A stretch of DNA of 64,000 nucleotides. Source: UBA6054 sp963975575 (GTDB lineage Bacteria > Planctomycetota > Phycisphaerae > Phycisphaerales > UBA1924). The first letter of the stretch is position 1; every line of letters begins with the position of its first letter. The stretch lies in the NCBI GenBank assembly GCA_963975575.1, contig CAXBHL010000003.1:186001-250000 (forward strand), given 5' to 3'. Both the position numbers and the translations under genes were made by a program. A model generated the notes under the pieces. That model did not search any database and was not told where the DNA came from. It worked only from the letters and a program-made list of their open reading frames with translations. This document shows, piece by piece, positions 1-9,355 of this stretch.

Positions 1-656
1 TCGTCCGTCCCGAACCGACTCCCGTCCGAACCCCGCTCGGAGCCCCAGCGCCCGCGGAGCCGGGCACCGCGCTGATCACCGCCGAACGCCCCGCCCGCGC
101 CTCGGGCGGCGGGCTCGCCCAGACGGTGCTGGCCCTCGGCGGCGTGCTGCTGCTGGTCGTCGGTCTCTCGTGGGTGTACAAGCGGATCGCACGGGCATCC
201 GGCGGCCTGTCCGGCTCGCTCGGCGCGGGCGGTCGCGCCCCGGCCGGCGTGGTCGAGGTCCTCGCCCGCTATCCGCTTGCGGCCCGCCACACGCTGGTGG
301 TGCTCCGCTTCGACCGCCGCGTCCTGCTGTGCTCGATGACCGGCGGCTCGCGGTCGAGCGGCGCCGGCATGACGGTGCTCAGCGAACTCGACGATCCCGA
401 GGACATCGCCTCGGTCCTGATCAAGACCCGCGACGAGGCCGGCGAGTCCATCGCCCGCTCGTTCGAGCGCTCCCTGCGTGAGGCCGAGCGGTCAACCGAT
501 GAAACCTTCGAGCGGGCCACGGTCCGCATCCCGCGACCGGCCTCGACCGCCGCGGAAGCGCGGGGGGCTTACGCGACCGATGCCTCCCGGCGCCCCGCCG
601 ACACCGGCGGCCTGCGCCGCGGGCTCGAAACCATCTGGACCGGGGGCCGTCGTTGA
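1..656 (+). CDS. fliO: Flagellar biosynthesis protein FliO, 5'-truncated by window edge
   Basis: The frame that ends at 654-656 is open from base 3, so the gene begins before the window; the GTG at 126 is internal. The visible 217 residues are an Ala/Pro-rich stretch, one membrane segment (encoded about 123-182, LALGGVLLLVVGLSW) and a cytoplasmic domain with the FliO-type beta-strand pattern (AARHTLVVLRFDRRVLLCS). FliO assists assembly of the FliP ring in the flagellar type III export gate. The stop overlaps the fliP start (TGATG), as expected for an export-gate operon. FliO is weakly conserved, so the call rests on membrane topology plus its place directly before fliP. Confidence 0.85.
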   Translation, partial: VRPEPTPVRTPLGAPAPAEPGTALITAERPARASGGGLAQTVLALGGVLLLVVGLSWVYKRIARASGGLSGSLGAGGRAPAGVVEVLARYPLAARHTLVVLRFDRRVLLCSMTGGSRSSGAGMTVLSELDDPEDIASVLIKTRDEAGESIARSFERSLREAERSTDETFERATVRIPRPASTAAEARGAYATDASRRPADTGGLRRGLETIWTGGRR

Positions 657-1720
657 TGACCAGGCTGCTGTTCCTGCTGGTGCTGCTGATCGGGTCGGCG
701 ACGCCGGGCGCGTGGGCCCGCCAGGTCGGCCCCTCGTACGCCGACGCCGTGTCGCCCGCGCGCGTAGCCCGCGCGACCCAGCTCAACCCGCTGCAAGCGC
801 TCAGCGACGCCGGTTCGCTGCTCGGCGGCGCCTCGGACCTTGGGGCGAACTTCCGGCCGCCGACCGAGACCGACGGATCCTTACCGAACCCGGACGGGCC
901 GGGCCTCTCGGTGGCGATCAACATCATGCTGCTGCTGACGGTCATCACGCTGGTGCCGTCCATCATGCTGATGACCACCGGCTTCGTGCGCATCATCGTG
1001 GTGCTGGCGCTGCTCCGCCAGGCGATGGGCACGCAGTCGCTCCCGCCGCCGCAGGTCATCACCGGCCTGGCGCTGTTCATGACCGCGATGGTCATGAAGC
1101 CGACCATCGACCGGGTCTGGGCGGAGGCCGTCGAGCCCTACCAGTCCGGTGAGATCCGCTCGGTCGAGGTCCTCTGGGAGCGCGGCTCCCAGCCGATCCG
1201 CGACTTCATGTTCGACCAGATCGAGGCGACGGGCAACTGGTCCAGCCTGTACATGGTGCTCAACTACCAGGGCGTGGACACGTCCAGGCCCGAGGAGATG
1301 ACCAGGGAGGACGTCTCCACGACGTCGCTGATCCCCGCGTACATGCTCAGCGAACTCAAGACCGCGTTCCTCATGGGGTTCCGCGTCTACCTGCCTTTCC
1401 TGGTGATCGACATGGTCATCGCCAGCCTGCTGATCAGCATGAGCATGATGATGCTCCCGCCGGTGCTGATCTCCCTGCCGTTCAAGCTCATGCTCTTCGT
1501 ACTCGTGGACGGTTGGACGCTCATCGTCGGGTCGCTGCTGGACAGCTTCGTGGTCGAAGGGGCCAGTCCCAGAGACAGCGCCGTCACGGCCACACTGGCG
1601 ATTCTCGTCGCCTGGCGTGTGGTCGCCCCGGACCGGCGGCCCGAGGGCGAAACCGCGGCTCCTCTTCCCACTCACACCCGAACCCGCACCCCCAGCCGCA
1701 CCCCGGAGCCCAGGCCGTGA
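656..1720 (+). CDS. fliP: Flagellar export gate protein FliP with C-terminal extension
   Basis: This is a core subunit of the FliP5-FliQ4-FliR1 export gate in the inner membrane. The 354-residue protein has a cleavable signal peptide (residues 1-21, ending GAWA), a variable region, then the family core: membrane segments around 84-106 and 110-120, the signature LLRQAMGTQSLPPPQVI, FMTAMVMKPTID and two late hydrophobic segments ending VDGWTLIVGSLLDSF. Typical FliP is about 245 residues and ends near that point. Here about 50 more residues follow, finishing in a Thr/Pro/Arg-rich tail (THTRTRTPSRTPEPRP) that overlaps the fliQ start. ATG at 656 is preferred over TTG at 653 because it overlaps the fliO stop. 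Confidence 0.95.
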   Translation: MTRLLFLLVLLIGSATPGAWARQVGPSYADAVSPARVARATQLNPLQALSDAGSLLGGASDLGANFRPPTETDGSLPNPDGPGLSVAINIMLLLTVITLVPSIMLMTTGFVRIIVVLALLRQAMGTQSLPPPQVITGLALFMTAMVMKPTIDRVWAEAVEPYQSGEIRSVEVLWERGSQPIRDFMFDQIEATGNWSSLYMVLNYQGVDTSRPEEMTREDVSTTSLIPAYMLSELKTAFLMGFRVYLPFLVIDMVIASLLISMSMMMLPPVLISLPFKLMLFVLVDGWTLIVGSLLDSFVVEGASPRDSAVTATLAILVAWRVVAPDRRPEGETAAPLPTHTRTRTPSRTPEPRP

Positions 1721-1971
1721 CCGACGAGTTCGCCATCGACCTGATCCGCAGCACGCTGCTGATCGTGCTGACCATCGCCGTGCCCCTGCTCATGGCGGGC
1801 ATGGTCATCGGCCTGCTCATCAGCCTCTTCCAGTCCGTGACCTCCATCCAGGACCAGACGCTCACGTTCGTCCCCAAGATCATCATCATCGTGATCGTCG
1901 CCGTGGTGCTCACGCCGTGGATGATCGAACTGCTCAAGGCCTTCACGTTCGACATGCTCTCGCTGATCTGA
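1717..1971 (+). CDS. fliQ: Flagellar export gate protein FliQ
   Basis: The product is an 84-residue protein with two membrane segments (about 15-38 and 50-72), the size and hairpin topology of FliQ. Family features seen include the N-terminal DLIRSTLLIVL, GLLISLFQSVTSIQDQTLTFVPKI and the closing TPWMIELL. The start is GTG at 1717, which overlaps the fliP stop (GTGA) and implies translational coupling. A longer open frame begins at 1513, but it would overlap fliP by 200 bases and add unrelated residues. FliQ forms the outer helices of the FliPQR export gate. Confidence 0.95.
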   Translation: MTDEFAIDLIRSTLLIVLTIAVPLLMAGMVIGLLISLFQSVTSIQDQTLTFVPKIIIIVIVAVVLTPWMIELLKAFTFDMLSLI

Positions 1972-1973
1972 CC

Positions 1974-2801
1974 ATGCCGACCCTGGAACCAATCCTGCCG
2001 CACGTGCTGCCGATGCTGATGGTCATCGTGCGCATGACCGGGCTGTTCCTCTTCACGCCGATGCTGTCCAGCGGATCGGTGCCGTACCAGTTCAAGGCCC
2101 TGCTCGCCTTCGTGTTCGGGCTGAGCGTCTACCCGTTCGTGCCGCACACGGGCGCGTTCGTCCCGGGCGGATCGCTCAACCTCGTCGAGATCGCCCCCAT
2201 GCTCTTCGCCGAGCTGATCATCGGTATCGCCATCGGGCTGATCGCCTCCATCCCGCTGCTGGCCGTGCAGATGGGCGGCTACGTGATGGGCTACCAGGTC
2301 GGGCTCTCGCTGGCCGAGAGCTTCAACCCGGAACTCGACGCCAACGGCTCGGTCACGGGCGACATCCTGTTCTACCTCGCCGCCTTCATCTTCATCGCCT
2401 CGGGCGGTTTCGACGTCATCTTCGCCACCCTGGTCGACTCGTTCGCCACCGTCCCGATCGGCTCGTTCGCGACCAGCGACGTGCCGCTCGCGCTGCTGCT
2501 CTCGGTGATCTCGTCCGGTTTCGATCTGGCCATGCGCGTGGCGACGCCGGTGATGGTGGTCGTCTCCATGATCATGCTCGCCATGGGCTTCGTGATGAAG
2601 ACCATGCCGCAGATCAACATCATGAGCATCGGGTTCGCGGCCAAGATCATCGCCGGCCTGGCTATCATGCTCGTCTCCGTCGGGGCCATCGCGACCGTCA
2701 CCGGCGACGAGATCGTCGAGACCCTGTCCCGCCTGGGCGTGTGGGTCCGCTCGCTCGATCCCGTCAGCGCCGCGCCGGCGGTGGGGGGTTCCGTTGGCTG
2801 A
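1974..2801 (+). CDS. fliR: Flagellar export gate protein FliR
   Basis: The 275-residue polytopic membrane protein is close to the usual FliR length (about 260). It begins MPTLEPILPHVLPMLMVIVRMTGLF, contains the conserved ELIIGIAIGLIASIPLLAVQMGGYVMGYQVG region (residues about 80-110) and the MPQINIMSIGF segment typical of the C-terminal half. The ATG at 1974 lies two bases after the fliQ stop. The 3' end overlaps the flhB start by eight bases. FliR caps the FliP/FliQ gate through which flagellar rod, hook and filament subunits are exported. Confidence 0.95.
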   Translation: MPTLEPILPHVLPMLMVIVRMTGLFLFTPMLSSGSVPYQFKALLAFVFGLSVYPFVPHTGAFVPGGSLNLVEIAPMLFAELIIGIAIGLIASIPLLAVQMGGYVMGYQVGLSLAESFNPELDANGSVTGDILFYLAAFIFIASGGFDVIFATLVDSFATVPIGSFATSDVPLALLLSVISSGFDLAMRVATPVMVVVSMIMLAMGFVMKTMPQINIMSIGFAAKIIAGLAIMLVSVGAIATVTGDEIVETLSRLGVWVRSLDPVSAAPAVGGSVG

Positions 2802-3915
2802 GGACCTGGGCGAACGCAGCGAAGCGCCAACCTCCAAGCGTCGCAGCGACGCCCGGAACAAGGGCCAGATCCCCAAGAGCCAGGACCTCTCCGGCGTGAT
2901 CACCCTCTTCGGGGCCATGCTGATCCTGATCCTCTTCGGCAGCATGATCGGCGGCTCGCTCTCCGGGCTCATGCGGACGATGCTCACCGCCGACGCCTCG
3001 GGTGCCGCCATGACGATCCCCTCGCTGGCCGAGTCCGCCCGGCAGGCCTTCGGCGAGATGGGCCTGATCCTGTTGCCGGTCTTCGCCGTCGCCGCGCTCA
3101 TCGGGTTCATCTCCCAGTTCATCCAGGTGGGCTGGAAGATCTCCGCCGAGCCCATCCGGCCCAAGCTCGACAAGCTCAACCCCATCAAGGGCTTCGCCCG
3201 CGTCTTCGGCAAACGCGGGCTCATGAAGACCGTCGTCAACACGATCAAGCTCGTGGTGGTCGTCGGCATCGGCTATCTCGTCGCCCTCTCCAACGCACCG
3301 ACCATCGCCGCGCTGCCCGTGCTGACGGCCATCGGCGCCCTCAGCGTCGCCGTCCGGCTGCTCGTGATCCTCGCGATCGTCCTGCTGGCCCTGCTGCTCA
3401 TCATCGCCCTGATCGACTACTTCTACCAGCGGTGGCAGCACACTGAGGACCTCAAGATGACCAAGCAGCAGGTCAAGGACGAGCGTCGCTCGATGGAGGG
3501 CGACCCGCAGATCAAGGGCAAACGCCTCCAGATGGCCCGCGAGATCGCCATGCAGCGGGCCGGCGTGGCCGTGCCGGAGGCCGACGTCATCATCACCAAC
3601 CCCACGCACTTCTCCGTGGCCATCAAGTACGACACCCAGACCATGCGGGCCCCGAAGGTGACCGCCAAGGGCGTCGACGAGGTCGCCCTGCGCATCCGCC
3701 AGCTCGCCCGCAAGCACGACGTGCCCATCGTCGAGCGACCGCCCCTCGCCCGCGCCATCTACTGGGGTGTCGAGGTCGGCCAGGAGATCGCCAGCGAGCA
3801 CTACGAGGCCGTCGCCGAGATCCTCGCCTACGTCTACCGCCTCGAGGGCCGCATGCCCGAGAACCGCGGCGCCGACCTCGCCGCCCGCAACCGTCCCGTC
3901 CCCGCCGGAGTCTGA
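2794..3915 (+). CDS. flhB: Flagellar export switch protein FlhB
   Basis: FlhB controls the substrate-specificity switch of the flagellar export apparatus. The 373-residue protein starts with TTG at 2794 inside the end of fliR and opens with the FlhB signature (EDLGERSEAPTSKRR, GQIPKSQDL). Four membrane segments lie between about 33 and 210. The cytoplasmic domain carries the self-cleavage motif NPTH at residues 269-272, followed by FSVAIKYD. Autocleavage between N and P is well established for this family. Length and order match enteric FlhB; the C-terminus is only slightly extended. Confidence 0.96.
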   Translation: MAEDLGERSEAPTSKRRSDARNKGQIPKSQDLSGVITLFGAMLILILFGSMIGGSLSGLMRTMLTADASGAAMTIPSLAESARQAFGEMGLILLPVFAVAALIGFISQFIQVGWKISAEPIRPKLDKLNPIKGFARVFGKRGLMKTVVNTIKLVVVVGIGYLVALSNAPTIAALPVLTAIGALSVAVRLLVILAIVLLALLLIIALIDYFYQRWQHTEDLKMTKQQVKDERRSMEGDPQIKGKRLQMAREIAMQRAGVAVPEADVIITNPTHFSVAIKYDTQTMRAPKVTAKGVDEVALRIRQLARKHDVPIVERPPLARAIYWGVEVGQEIASEHYEAVAEILAYVYRLEGRMPENRGADLAARNRPVPAGV

Positions 3916-3949
3916 CACCAACTTCCCCGACCCCAGTTCCTGAGCGCCC

Positions 3950-6106
3950 ATGGACCAAGCACGCCCAAACACGATCACCCTCTGGTCCGAGCGGATCACC
4001 CGCTATCGCGGCCTGATCGTGCCGCTCGGCTTCATCCTGCTGATGGCGGTGATCCTCGTCCCGCTGCCCCCGCTCATCCTCGACGTGCTCATCAGCCTCA
4101 ACATCTCCATCGCGGTCATCATCCTGCTGACCACGCTCTACATGAAAAAGGCGCTCGAGTTCTCCGTCTTCCCCTCGCTGCTGCTGGCCACCACCCTCTT
4201 CCGCCTAGTCCTCAACATCGCCTCGACCCGGCTGATCCTCACCGCCGACGCCGCCAGCCCGGAGGAAGCCATGGGGGTGGCCGGCAAGGTCATCATGGCC
4301 TTCGGCTCGTTCGTCGCGGGCAACTCTTTGTTCGTCGGCGTGGTGCTGTTCCTGATCCTGATGATCGTCCAGTTCATGGTCATCACCAAGGGCGCCGGCC
4401 GCATCGCCGAGGTCGCCGCCAGATTCACCCTCGACGCCATGCCCGGCAAGCAGATGGCCATCGACGCCGAACTGACCAACGGCATGCTCACCGAAGAGCA
4501 AGCCCGCGAACGACGCGACGAGATCGCCCGCGAGGCCGACTTCTACGGGGCCATGGACGGTGCCTCCAAGTTCGTCAAGGGCGACGCCATCGCCGGCATC
4601 ATCATCACCGCCGTCAACGTCGCGGGCGGCTTCGCCGTGGGCATCATCGAGCGCGGCTGGCCCGCCGGCGATGTCGCCGCCGTCTTCACCAAACTGACCA
4701 TCGGCGACGGCCTGACCAGCCAGATCCCCAGCTTCGTCATCTCCATCGCCGCCGCCCTGATCGTCACCCGCTCGGGCTCCAAGCAGGACCTGGGCAACGA
4801 GCTGACCGCCCAGCTCACCAGCCAGCCCACCGGCCTGTACATCACCGCCATCTTCATCGGCCTGCTCGCCCTGACCCCGCTGCCCACGATGCCCCTGCTG
4901 GCCACCGCCTCGGTCATCGCCGCCATCGCCTGGAGCATCAACCGCGCCCGCCGTCTCACCTCCGAGCAGGACGAGGAACGCGCCGCCTCCGAGACCCAGT
5001 CCGCCAAGCCCGAGGCCCCGCCCGTCGAGGACCTGCTCAAGGTCGACGTGCTCGAACTCGAGGTCGGCTACGCCCTCGTCACCCTGATCGACGCCGCACA
5101 GGGCGGGGAGCTGCTCGAACGCATCTCCGCCGTCCGACGCCAGCTCGCCGTCGAACTCGGCATGGTCATGCCCCCCGTCCGCATCCGCGACAACATGCAG
5201 CTCCCGCCCAGCGACTACCGCCTCAAGATCCGCGGCAACCCGGTCGCCTCCGGCTCCGTCGAGCCCGGCAAGCTCATGGCCATGGACTCCGGCCTGACCA
5301 CCGGCCCCGTCGAAGGCATCCCGACCAAAGAGCCCGCATTCGGCCTCGACGCCTGGTGGATCGACCGCTCCCAGCGCGCCCGCGCCGAGGCCCGCAACTA
5401 CACCGTCGTCGACCCCACCTCCGTCCTGGCCACCCACATCACCGAGATCGTCAAGTCCCACGCCGACGAGCTACTCACCCGCCAGGAGGTCAACAACCTG
5501 CTCGAGGGCGTCAAGGAGAAGGCCGGCAAACTCGTCGAGGATACCGTCCCCGCCGTGGTCAAACTCGGCGACCTGCAGAAGGTCCTCCAGAACCTGCTCC
5601 GCGAACGCGTGCCCATCCGCGACATGGAGACCATCCTCGAGACCCTCGCCGACTGGGGCACCAAGACCCAGGACGCCGACGTCCTCGTCGAATACGTCCG
5701 AAACGCCCTGCGCCGCAGCATCTGCTCGCAATACGCCGCCCCCGATGAGGACGGCCGCCTCACCCTCGTCGCCGTCACACTCGACCCCCAGCTCGAAGAC
5801 CAGATCGACGCCTACATCGAACGCGGCGGCCACGGCACCAGCCTCCACATGCCCGCCAAGGTCGCACGCCAGATCGCCGACAAGGTCGCCGCCCAACTCC
5901 AGTCCGTCGCCGCCCGCGGCCGCCTCCCCGTCGTCATCGCCTCGCCCACCGTCCGGGCAATAGTCCACCAGATCGTCAGCCCCCACGTCCCGGGCCTGGC
6001 CGTGCTGGGTTACAACGAGGTCGTCAGCGGCATCGAGGTCGAATCCGTCGGCCTCGTCACCGCGATCGGCGACAAGTCCCGCCCGGAACCCGCCGCCGTC
6101 GCGTAA
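3950..6106 (+). CDS. flhA: Flagellar export protein FlhA
   Basis: FlhA is the large export-gate subunit that forms the cytoplasmic nonameric ring docking chaperone-substrate complexes. The 718-residue length is standard. The N-terminal half (about 20-330) is polytopic and contains the FHIPEP-family signature around residues 145-172 (AGRIAEVAARFTLDAMPGKQM). The C-terminal half is the soluble domain, with REL-type and late QLEDQIDAYIERG sequences. The gap from flhB is 34 bases with no clear promoter, so it is probably in the same transcript. A 362-base non-coding stretch follows, so the operon may end or pause here. Confidence 0.96.
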   Translation: MDQARPNTITLWSERITRYRGLIVPLGFILLMAVILVPLPPLILDVLISLNISIAVIILLTTLYMKKALEFSVFPSLLLATTLFRLVLNIASTRLILTADAASPEEAMGVAGKVIMAFGSFVAGNSLFVGVVLFLILMIVQFMVITKGAGRIAEVAARFTLDAMPGKQMAIDAELTNGMLTEEQARERRDEIAREADFYGAMDGASKFVKGDAIAGIIITAVNVAGGFAVGIIERGWPAGDVAAVFTKLTIGDGLTSQIPSFVISIAAALIVTRSGSKQDLGNELTAQLTSQPTGLYITAIFIGLLALTPLPTMPLLATASVIAAIAWSINRARRLTSEQDEERAASETQSAKPEAPPVEDLLKVDVLELEVGYALVTLIDAAQGGELLERISAVRRQLAVELGMVMPPVRIRDNMQLPPSDYRLKIRGNPVASGSVEPGKLMAMDSGLTTGPVEGIPTKEPAFGLDAWWIDRSQRARAEARNYTVVDPTSVLATHITEIVKSHADELLTRQEVNNLLEGVKEKAGKLVEDTVPAVVKLGDLQKVLQNLLRERVPIRDMETILETLADWGTKTQDADVLVEYVRNALRRSICSQYAAPDEDGRLTLVAVTLDPQLEDQIDAYIERGGHGTSLHMPAKVARQIADKVAAQLQSVAARGRLPVVIASPTVRAIVHQIVSPHVPGLAVLGYNEVVSGIEVESVGLVTAIGDKSRPEPAAVA

Positions 6107-6468
6107 CCATCGACGCTCCCTCGGCTCCGTACAAGCCGCGCACGAAGTAAGCGGGCTCTTTCTGGGCCTTGATCCCCAAAACGAACCCCCTCCCCGAAGA
6201 GCACGATCTCGGAATCCAATGTCCAGCCGAGCCCGGGCAATCTCCCACGCCGTGACCGTCGCCGACCTTGCCGACCCCTTCGGCGTGATGAACTTCTTTG
6301 ACATGGCGGCGAACCTCACCCTGTTCAACGCCGGCTGCCACTGAACCGAGTCGCTCCCCGATCGAGGGGGTTGACCCTGAGCCCAACACCACCCCAACCC
6401 ATAGTGGTAGCCCTCGCCCATCCCGGGTACAGTCTGCATCACGCAACCCGCTGCCAGGACGGCCACCC
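6107..6468. other. Intergenic region between flhA and flhF
   Basis: This is the longest stretch without a clear gene outside the thrA-like leader. It is less G+C-rich than its neighbours. A 41-codon plus-strand frame (6219-6344, MSSRARAISHAVTVADLADP...) and longer minus-strand frames cross it, but none has a ribosome-binding site and I recognise none of the products. A TACAGT hexamer at 6428-6433, about 36 bases before the flhF start, could be a -10 element. No terminator-like hairpin with a T-run is visible. Confidence 0.5.
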
Positions 6469-8142
6469 ATGAAGCTCAAAACCTTCTCCGCACCCACCAT
6501 GGCCGACGCCCTCGCCGCCGTCCGCAAGGACTTCGGCCCAGACGCCATGATCCTCCACACCCGCTCCTACCGCGTGGGCTCCTGGTTCGGCCTCGGCGGC
6601 AAGAACATGGTCGAGATCACCGCCTCCGCCGGCGAGCCGTCCGGGCGCGCCCGCCCCAAGGCCCCGGCCCGCTCCGAACCCGCCCGGCGCGAACGCTACA
6701 TCGACATCACCGACGACCGCGACGCCGTGCTCGGCGGCGAGACCGTCCCCGCCCAGACCGCCCGCCAACGCCCCGCCCACGCGGCCCGCGACTCGGCCGA
6801 GGTCGTGGTTCAGCGGGCCTCCAACGTGGTCGAGCCCAAGCCCGTCCTCTCCCAGCCAGCCGCCAGCCGCACCGGATCGAGCGAAACGCCCACCCTCCGC
6901 CGGCACCTCGCCAGCCCCGGCCACCGCGCCCGCGCCGACGAAACAGCCGAAGACCGGGTCGACGACGCCGCCCGCGACCCGATGGCCCGCACCCCCTTGG
7001 CCACCCGCCTGCCCCGGCGCGAGGACCGCCCCCCGGTCCGCATCGCCGACGCCACCCCGCCCGGCCCCTCGGCGCGCCCCGAAGACGAAACCGCGGCCCA
7101 CGAACCCGCCATCCGCGAGCCCAAGCCCGCCCCGGCCAAGTCGCCGACCACCGCCGGTGGTGGGGGCGGTGGGGGGGAAGACCCCGCCGAACTCCGCGAG
7201 CAGATCGCCAGCCTTCAGAAAATGATGGGCCAGGTCTTGGAATCCACCCGGCGGACCTCGGTCGCCATGGGCAAGGTCGACCCCCACGCCGCCGAGGCCG
7301 TCGAGCCCGGCCCGCTGCTGACCTACATCAACAAGCTCGTGGACAACGACGCCCCGATGGACGCGGTGGACAAGATCATGGCCCGCGTCCGCGACCGGCT
7401 CGACGCGATCGAACTCAAGGACGATGTCGTGGTCCGCCAGGCCGTCCTGCGCGAGATCGAGGCCACCATCGACACCCGGTCCGACTCGCTGCTGGCCCTC
7501 TCGGCCGGCACCAAGACCGGCCGCCCCCGCGTGATCGCCCTCATCGGCCCGACCGGCGTGGGCAAGACCACCACCGTGGCCAAGCTGGCCGCCACCTGCA
7601 AGCTCCGCCACGGGCGGCGCGTGGGCCTGATCACCTCGGACACCTACCGCATCGCCGCCGTCGAGCAGCTGCGCACCTACGCGGGCATCATCGGCCTGCC
7701 CATCAAGGTGGTCATGTCCCCGGAGGAAATGGCGGCCGCCATCGCCGACTTCTCCAACATGGACGTCATCATCGTGGACACCGCCGGCCGGTCCCAGCAC
7801 GACGCCCGTCGCCTGGACGACCTCAAGGCCTTCATCGCGGCCGCGGGCCCGGACGAAACGCATCTCGTGCTGGCATCAACAGTTGGGGACACGGTCATGC
7901 GGCGCACCGCCGAGCGGTTCATGCCGCTGGGCCCGGACCGCTGCATCCTGACCAAGCTCGACGAGGCCGTCTGCACGGGTCAGATCGCCGGGCTGACCGG
8001 CCGCATCGGGCTACCCTTGAGCTTCGTGACCGTCGGGCAGGAGGTGCCCGACGACATCGAACCGGCACGGGCCGACCGTCTCGCGCGAGCCGCGCTCGAC
8101 GGCCCCGGCGTGCTGTGCAAAGGGTCCGACGGGAGAGAGTGA
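6469..8142 (+). CDS. flhF: Flagellar SRP-like GTPase FlhF
   Basis: FlhF is an SRP54/FtsY-class GTPase that sets flagellar position and number. The chosen ATG at 6469 gives 557 residues beginning MKLKTFSAPTMADALAAVRKDFGPDAMILHT, the standard FlhF N-terminal B domain; the frame is open further upstream but adds unrelated residues. Residues about 60-280 are a low-complexity Pro/Ala/Arg linker. The NG GTPase domain fills about 355-557, with Walker A GPTGVGKTTT at 360-369, DTAGRSQHD and TKLDEA. The stop overlaps the flhG start (TGATG reading), so FlhF and its activator are translationally coupled. Confidence 0.95.
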   Translation: MKLKTFSAPTMADALAAVRKDFGPDAMILHTRSYRVGSWFGLGGKNMVEITASAGEPSGRARPKAPARSEPARRERYIDITDDRDAVLGGETVPAQTARQRPAHAARDSAEVVVQRASNVVEPKPVLSQPAASRTGSSETPTLRRHLASPGHRARADETAEDRVDDAARDPMARTPLATRLPRREDRPPVRIADATPPGPSARPEDETAAHEPAIREPKPAPAKSPTTAGGGGGGGEDPAELREQIASLQKMMGQVLESTRRTSVAMGKVDPHAAEAVEPGPLLTYINKLVDNDAPMDAVDKIMARVRDRLDAIELKDDVVVRQAVLREIEATIDTRSDSLLALSAGTKTGRPRVIALIGPTGVGKTTTVAKLAATCKLRHGRRVGLITSDTYRIAAVEQLRTYAGIIGLPIKVVMSPEEMAAAIADFSNMDVIIVDTAGRSQHDARRLDDLKAFIAAAGPDETHLVLASTVGDTVMRRTAERFMPLGPDRCILTKLDEAVCTGQIAGLTGRIGLPLSFVTVGQEVPDDIEPARADRLARAALDGPGVLCKGSDGRE

Positions 8143-9116
8143 TGACCCGAGCGTTCGTGCTGCATTCCAACACCCCCGACGAGCCGAGCGGGGGTGATCA
8201 GGCATCCCGCCTGCGTGAACTCGTCGAGTCTCTCGACAAGGGCGACGCGCCGCAATCCAAGCAGGGCGACCGCGCCCAGCCCGCCAACCACACCCCGCGC
8301 GAGCGCAAGATCCCCATCATCGCCATCGCCTCCGGCAAGGGCGGCGTCGGAAAGACCACCACCTCGGTCAACCTGTCCATCGCGCTGGCCGCCCAGAACC
8401 GACGCACCGTCCTCATGGACGCCGACCTGGGCCTGGCCAACGCCGACGTGCTCTGCGGCCTGATGCCCAAGAACCGGCTCGAGTCCGCCACCGGCAACTC
8501 CGGGCTCACCCTCGAAGACCTCGCCATCGACGCGCCCGGCGGCTTCCGCCTCATCCCCGGCTCGGTCGGCATCGGACGCGTCGGCGAGCTCGACGACGAC
8601 GAGCGCGACACGCTGCTCTCCAGCCTCAACGGCCTGCACGCCCGCAATGACGTCGTCCTCATCGACACCAGCGCGGGCCTGGGCGAGTCCGTCACGTCCT
8701 TCGTCCGCGCCGCCGACCTCGGCCTGATCGTCGTCACCCCCGAGCCGACCAGCATCGCCGACGCCTACGCGCTCATCAAGGTGCTCGTCGCCTCACCGGA
8801 CGTTGCGCACCCGCCGGTGCTCAGCCTGATCATCAACCAGGTCGCCAACGAGCGCGAGGCCGAGCAGGTCCACGAGCGCATCGCCGGCGTCTGCGACCGC
8901 TTCCTCGGATACCAGATGCCGATGATCGGCCACATCCGGCGCGACAAGAAGGTCCTCCAGGCCGTCCGCTCCCGGGTGCCCTACATGATCGAGTCGCCCC
9001 GATCCCACGCCGGCAAGGACATGCAGCGTCTGGCCCGCTCGCTGATCGACTGGGCCGGCATCGAGGGCCGGGCCGCGGCCAACAACAGCCGCCGCAACTG
9101 GTTCGGCATGCGCTAA
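8142..9116 (+). CDS. flhG: MinD-like ATPase FlhG (FleN/YlxH)
   Basis: The product is a MinD/ParA-type ATPase that limits flagellar number and stimulates FlhF GTPase activity. Of 324 residues, the N-terminus has the FlhF-activating helix motif DQASRLREL (from residue 19). The deviant Walker A GKGGVGKTTT lies at 65-74, and DADLGLANADVL and DTSAGLGESV follow as switch regions. ATG at 8142 was chosen because a purine-rich GGGAGAGAG precedes it and it overlaps the flhF stop. Upstream codons in the same frame are inside flhF. Confidence 0.95.
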   Translation: MTRAFVLHSNTPDEPSGGDQASRLRELVESLDKGDAPQSKQGDRAQPANHTPRERKIPIIAIASGKGGVGKTTTSVNLSIALAAQNRRTVLMDADLGLANADVLCGLMPKNRLESATGNSGLTLEDLAIDAPGGFRLIPGSVGIGRVGELDDDERDTLLSSLNGLHARNDVVLIDTSAGLGESVTSFVRAADLGLIVVTPEPTSIADAYALIKVLVASPDVAHPPVLSLIINQVANEREAEQVHERIAGVCDRFLGYQMPMIGHIRRDKKVLQAVRSRVPYMIESPRSHAGKDMQRLARSLIDWAGIEGRAAANNSRRNWFGMR

Positions 9117-9355
9117 TCCACAGGCCATCCCCAAATCCACACCACGCCCCGCTCGCGGACCCACGCCCGAGCCGCTCCCCGAAAACGCGCAGCCCTTGCC
9201 GGTTCCGGGCATGGCGCGGGATTTGCGAAGCGCTCCGGGGACCTATCGGCCCGCCCTCATGCGGCCGATAGCGCACGGGCGCTATTCCCGCGCCGACGAA
9301 CCGGAGAGGCCGCATCACCAAGCCATCGACCATCTCGGGCGAGCCCGTTTCCCGC
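9117..9355. other. Intergenic region with hairpin near 9243-9271
   Basis: Between flhG and the small membrane protein the sequence is non-coding. It contains an inverted repeat, CTATCGGCC (9243-9251) with GGCCGATAG (9263-9271). GCCGATAG also resembles the -10 half of sigma-28 promoters (GCCGATAA), but no TAAA-type -35 lies at the right distance. There is no T-run for a terminator. Function is unassigned. Confidence 0.4.
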
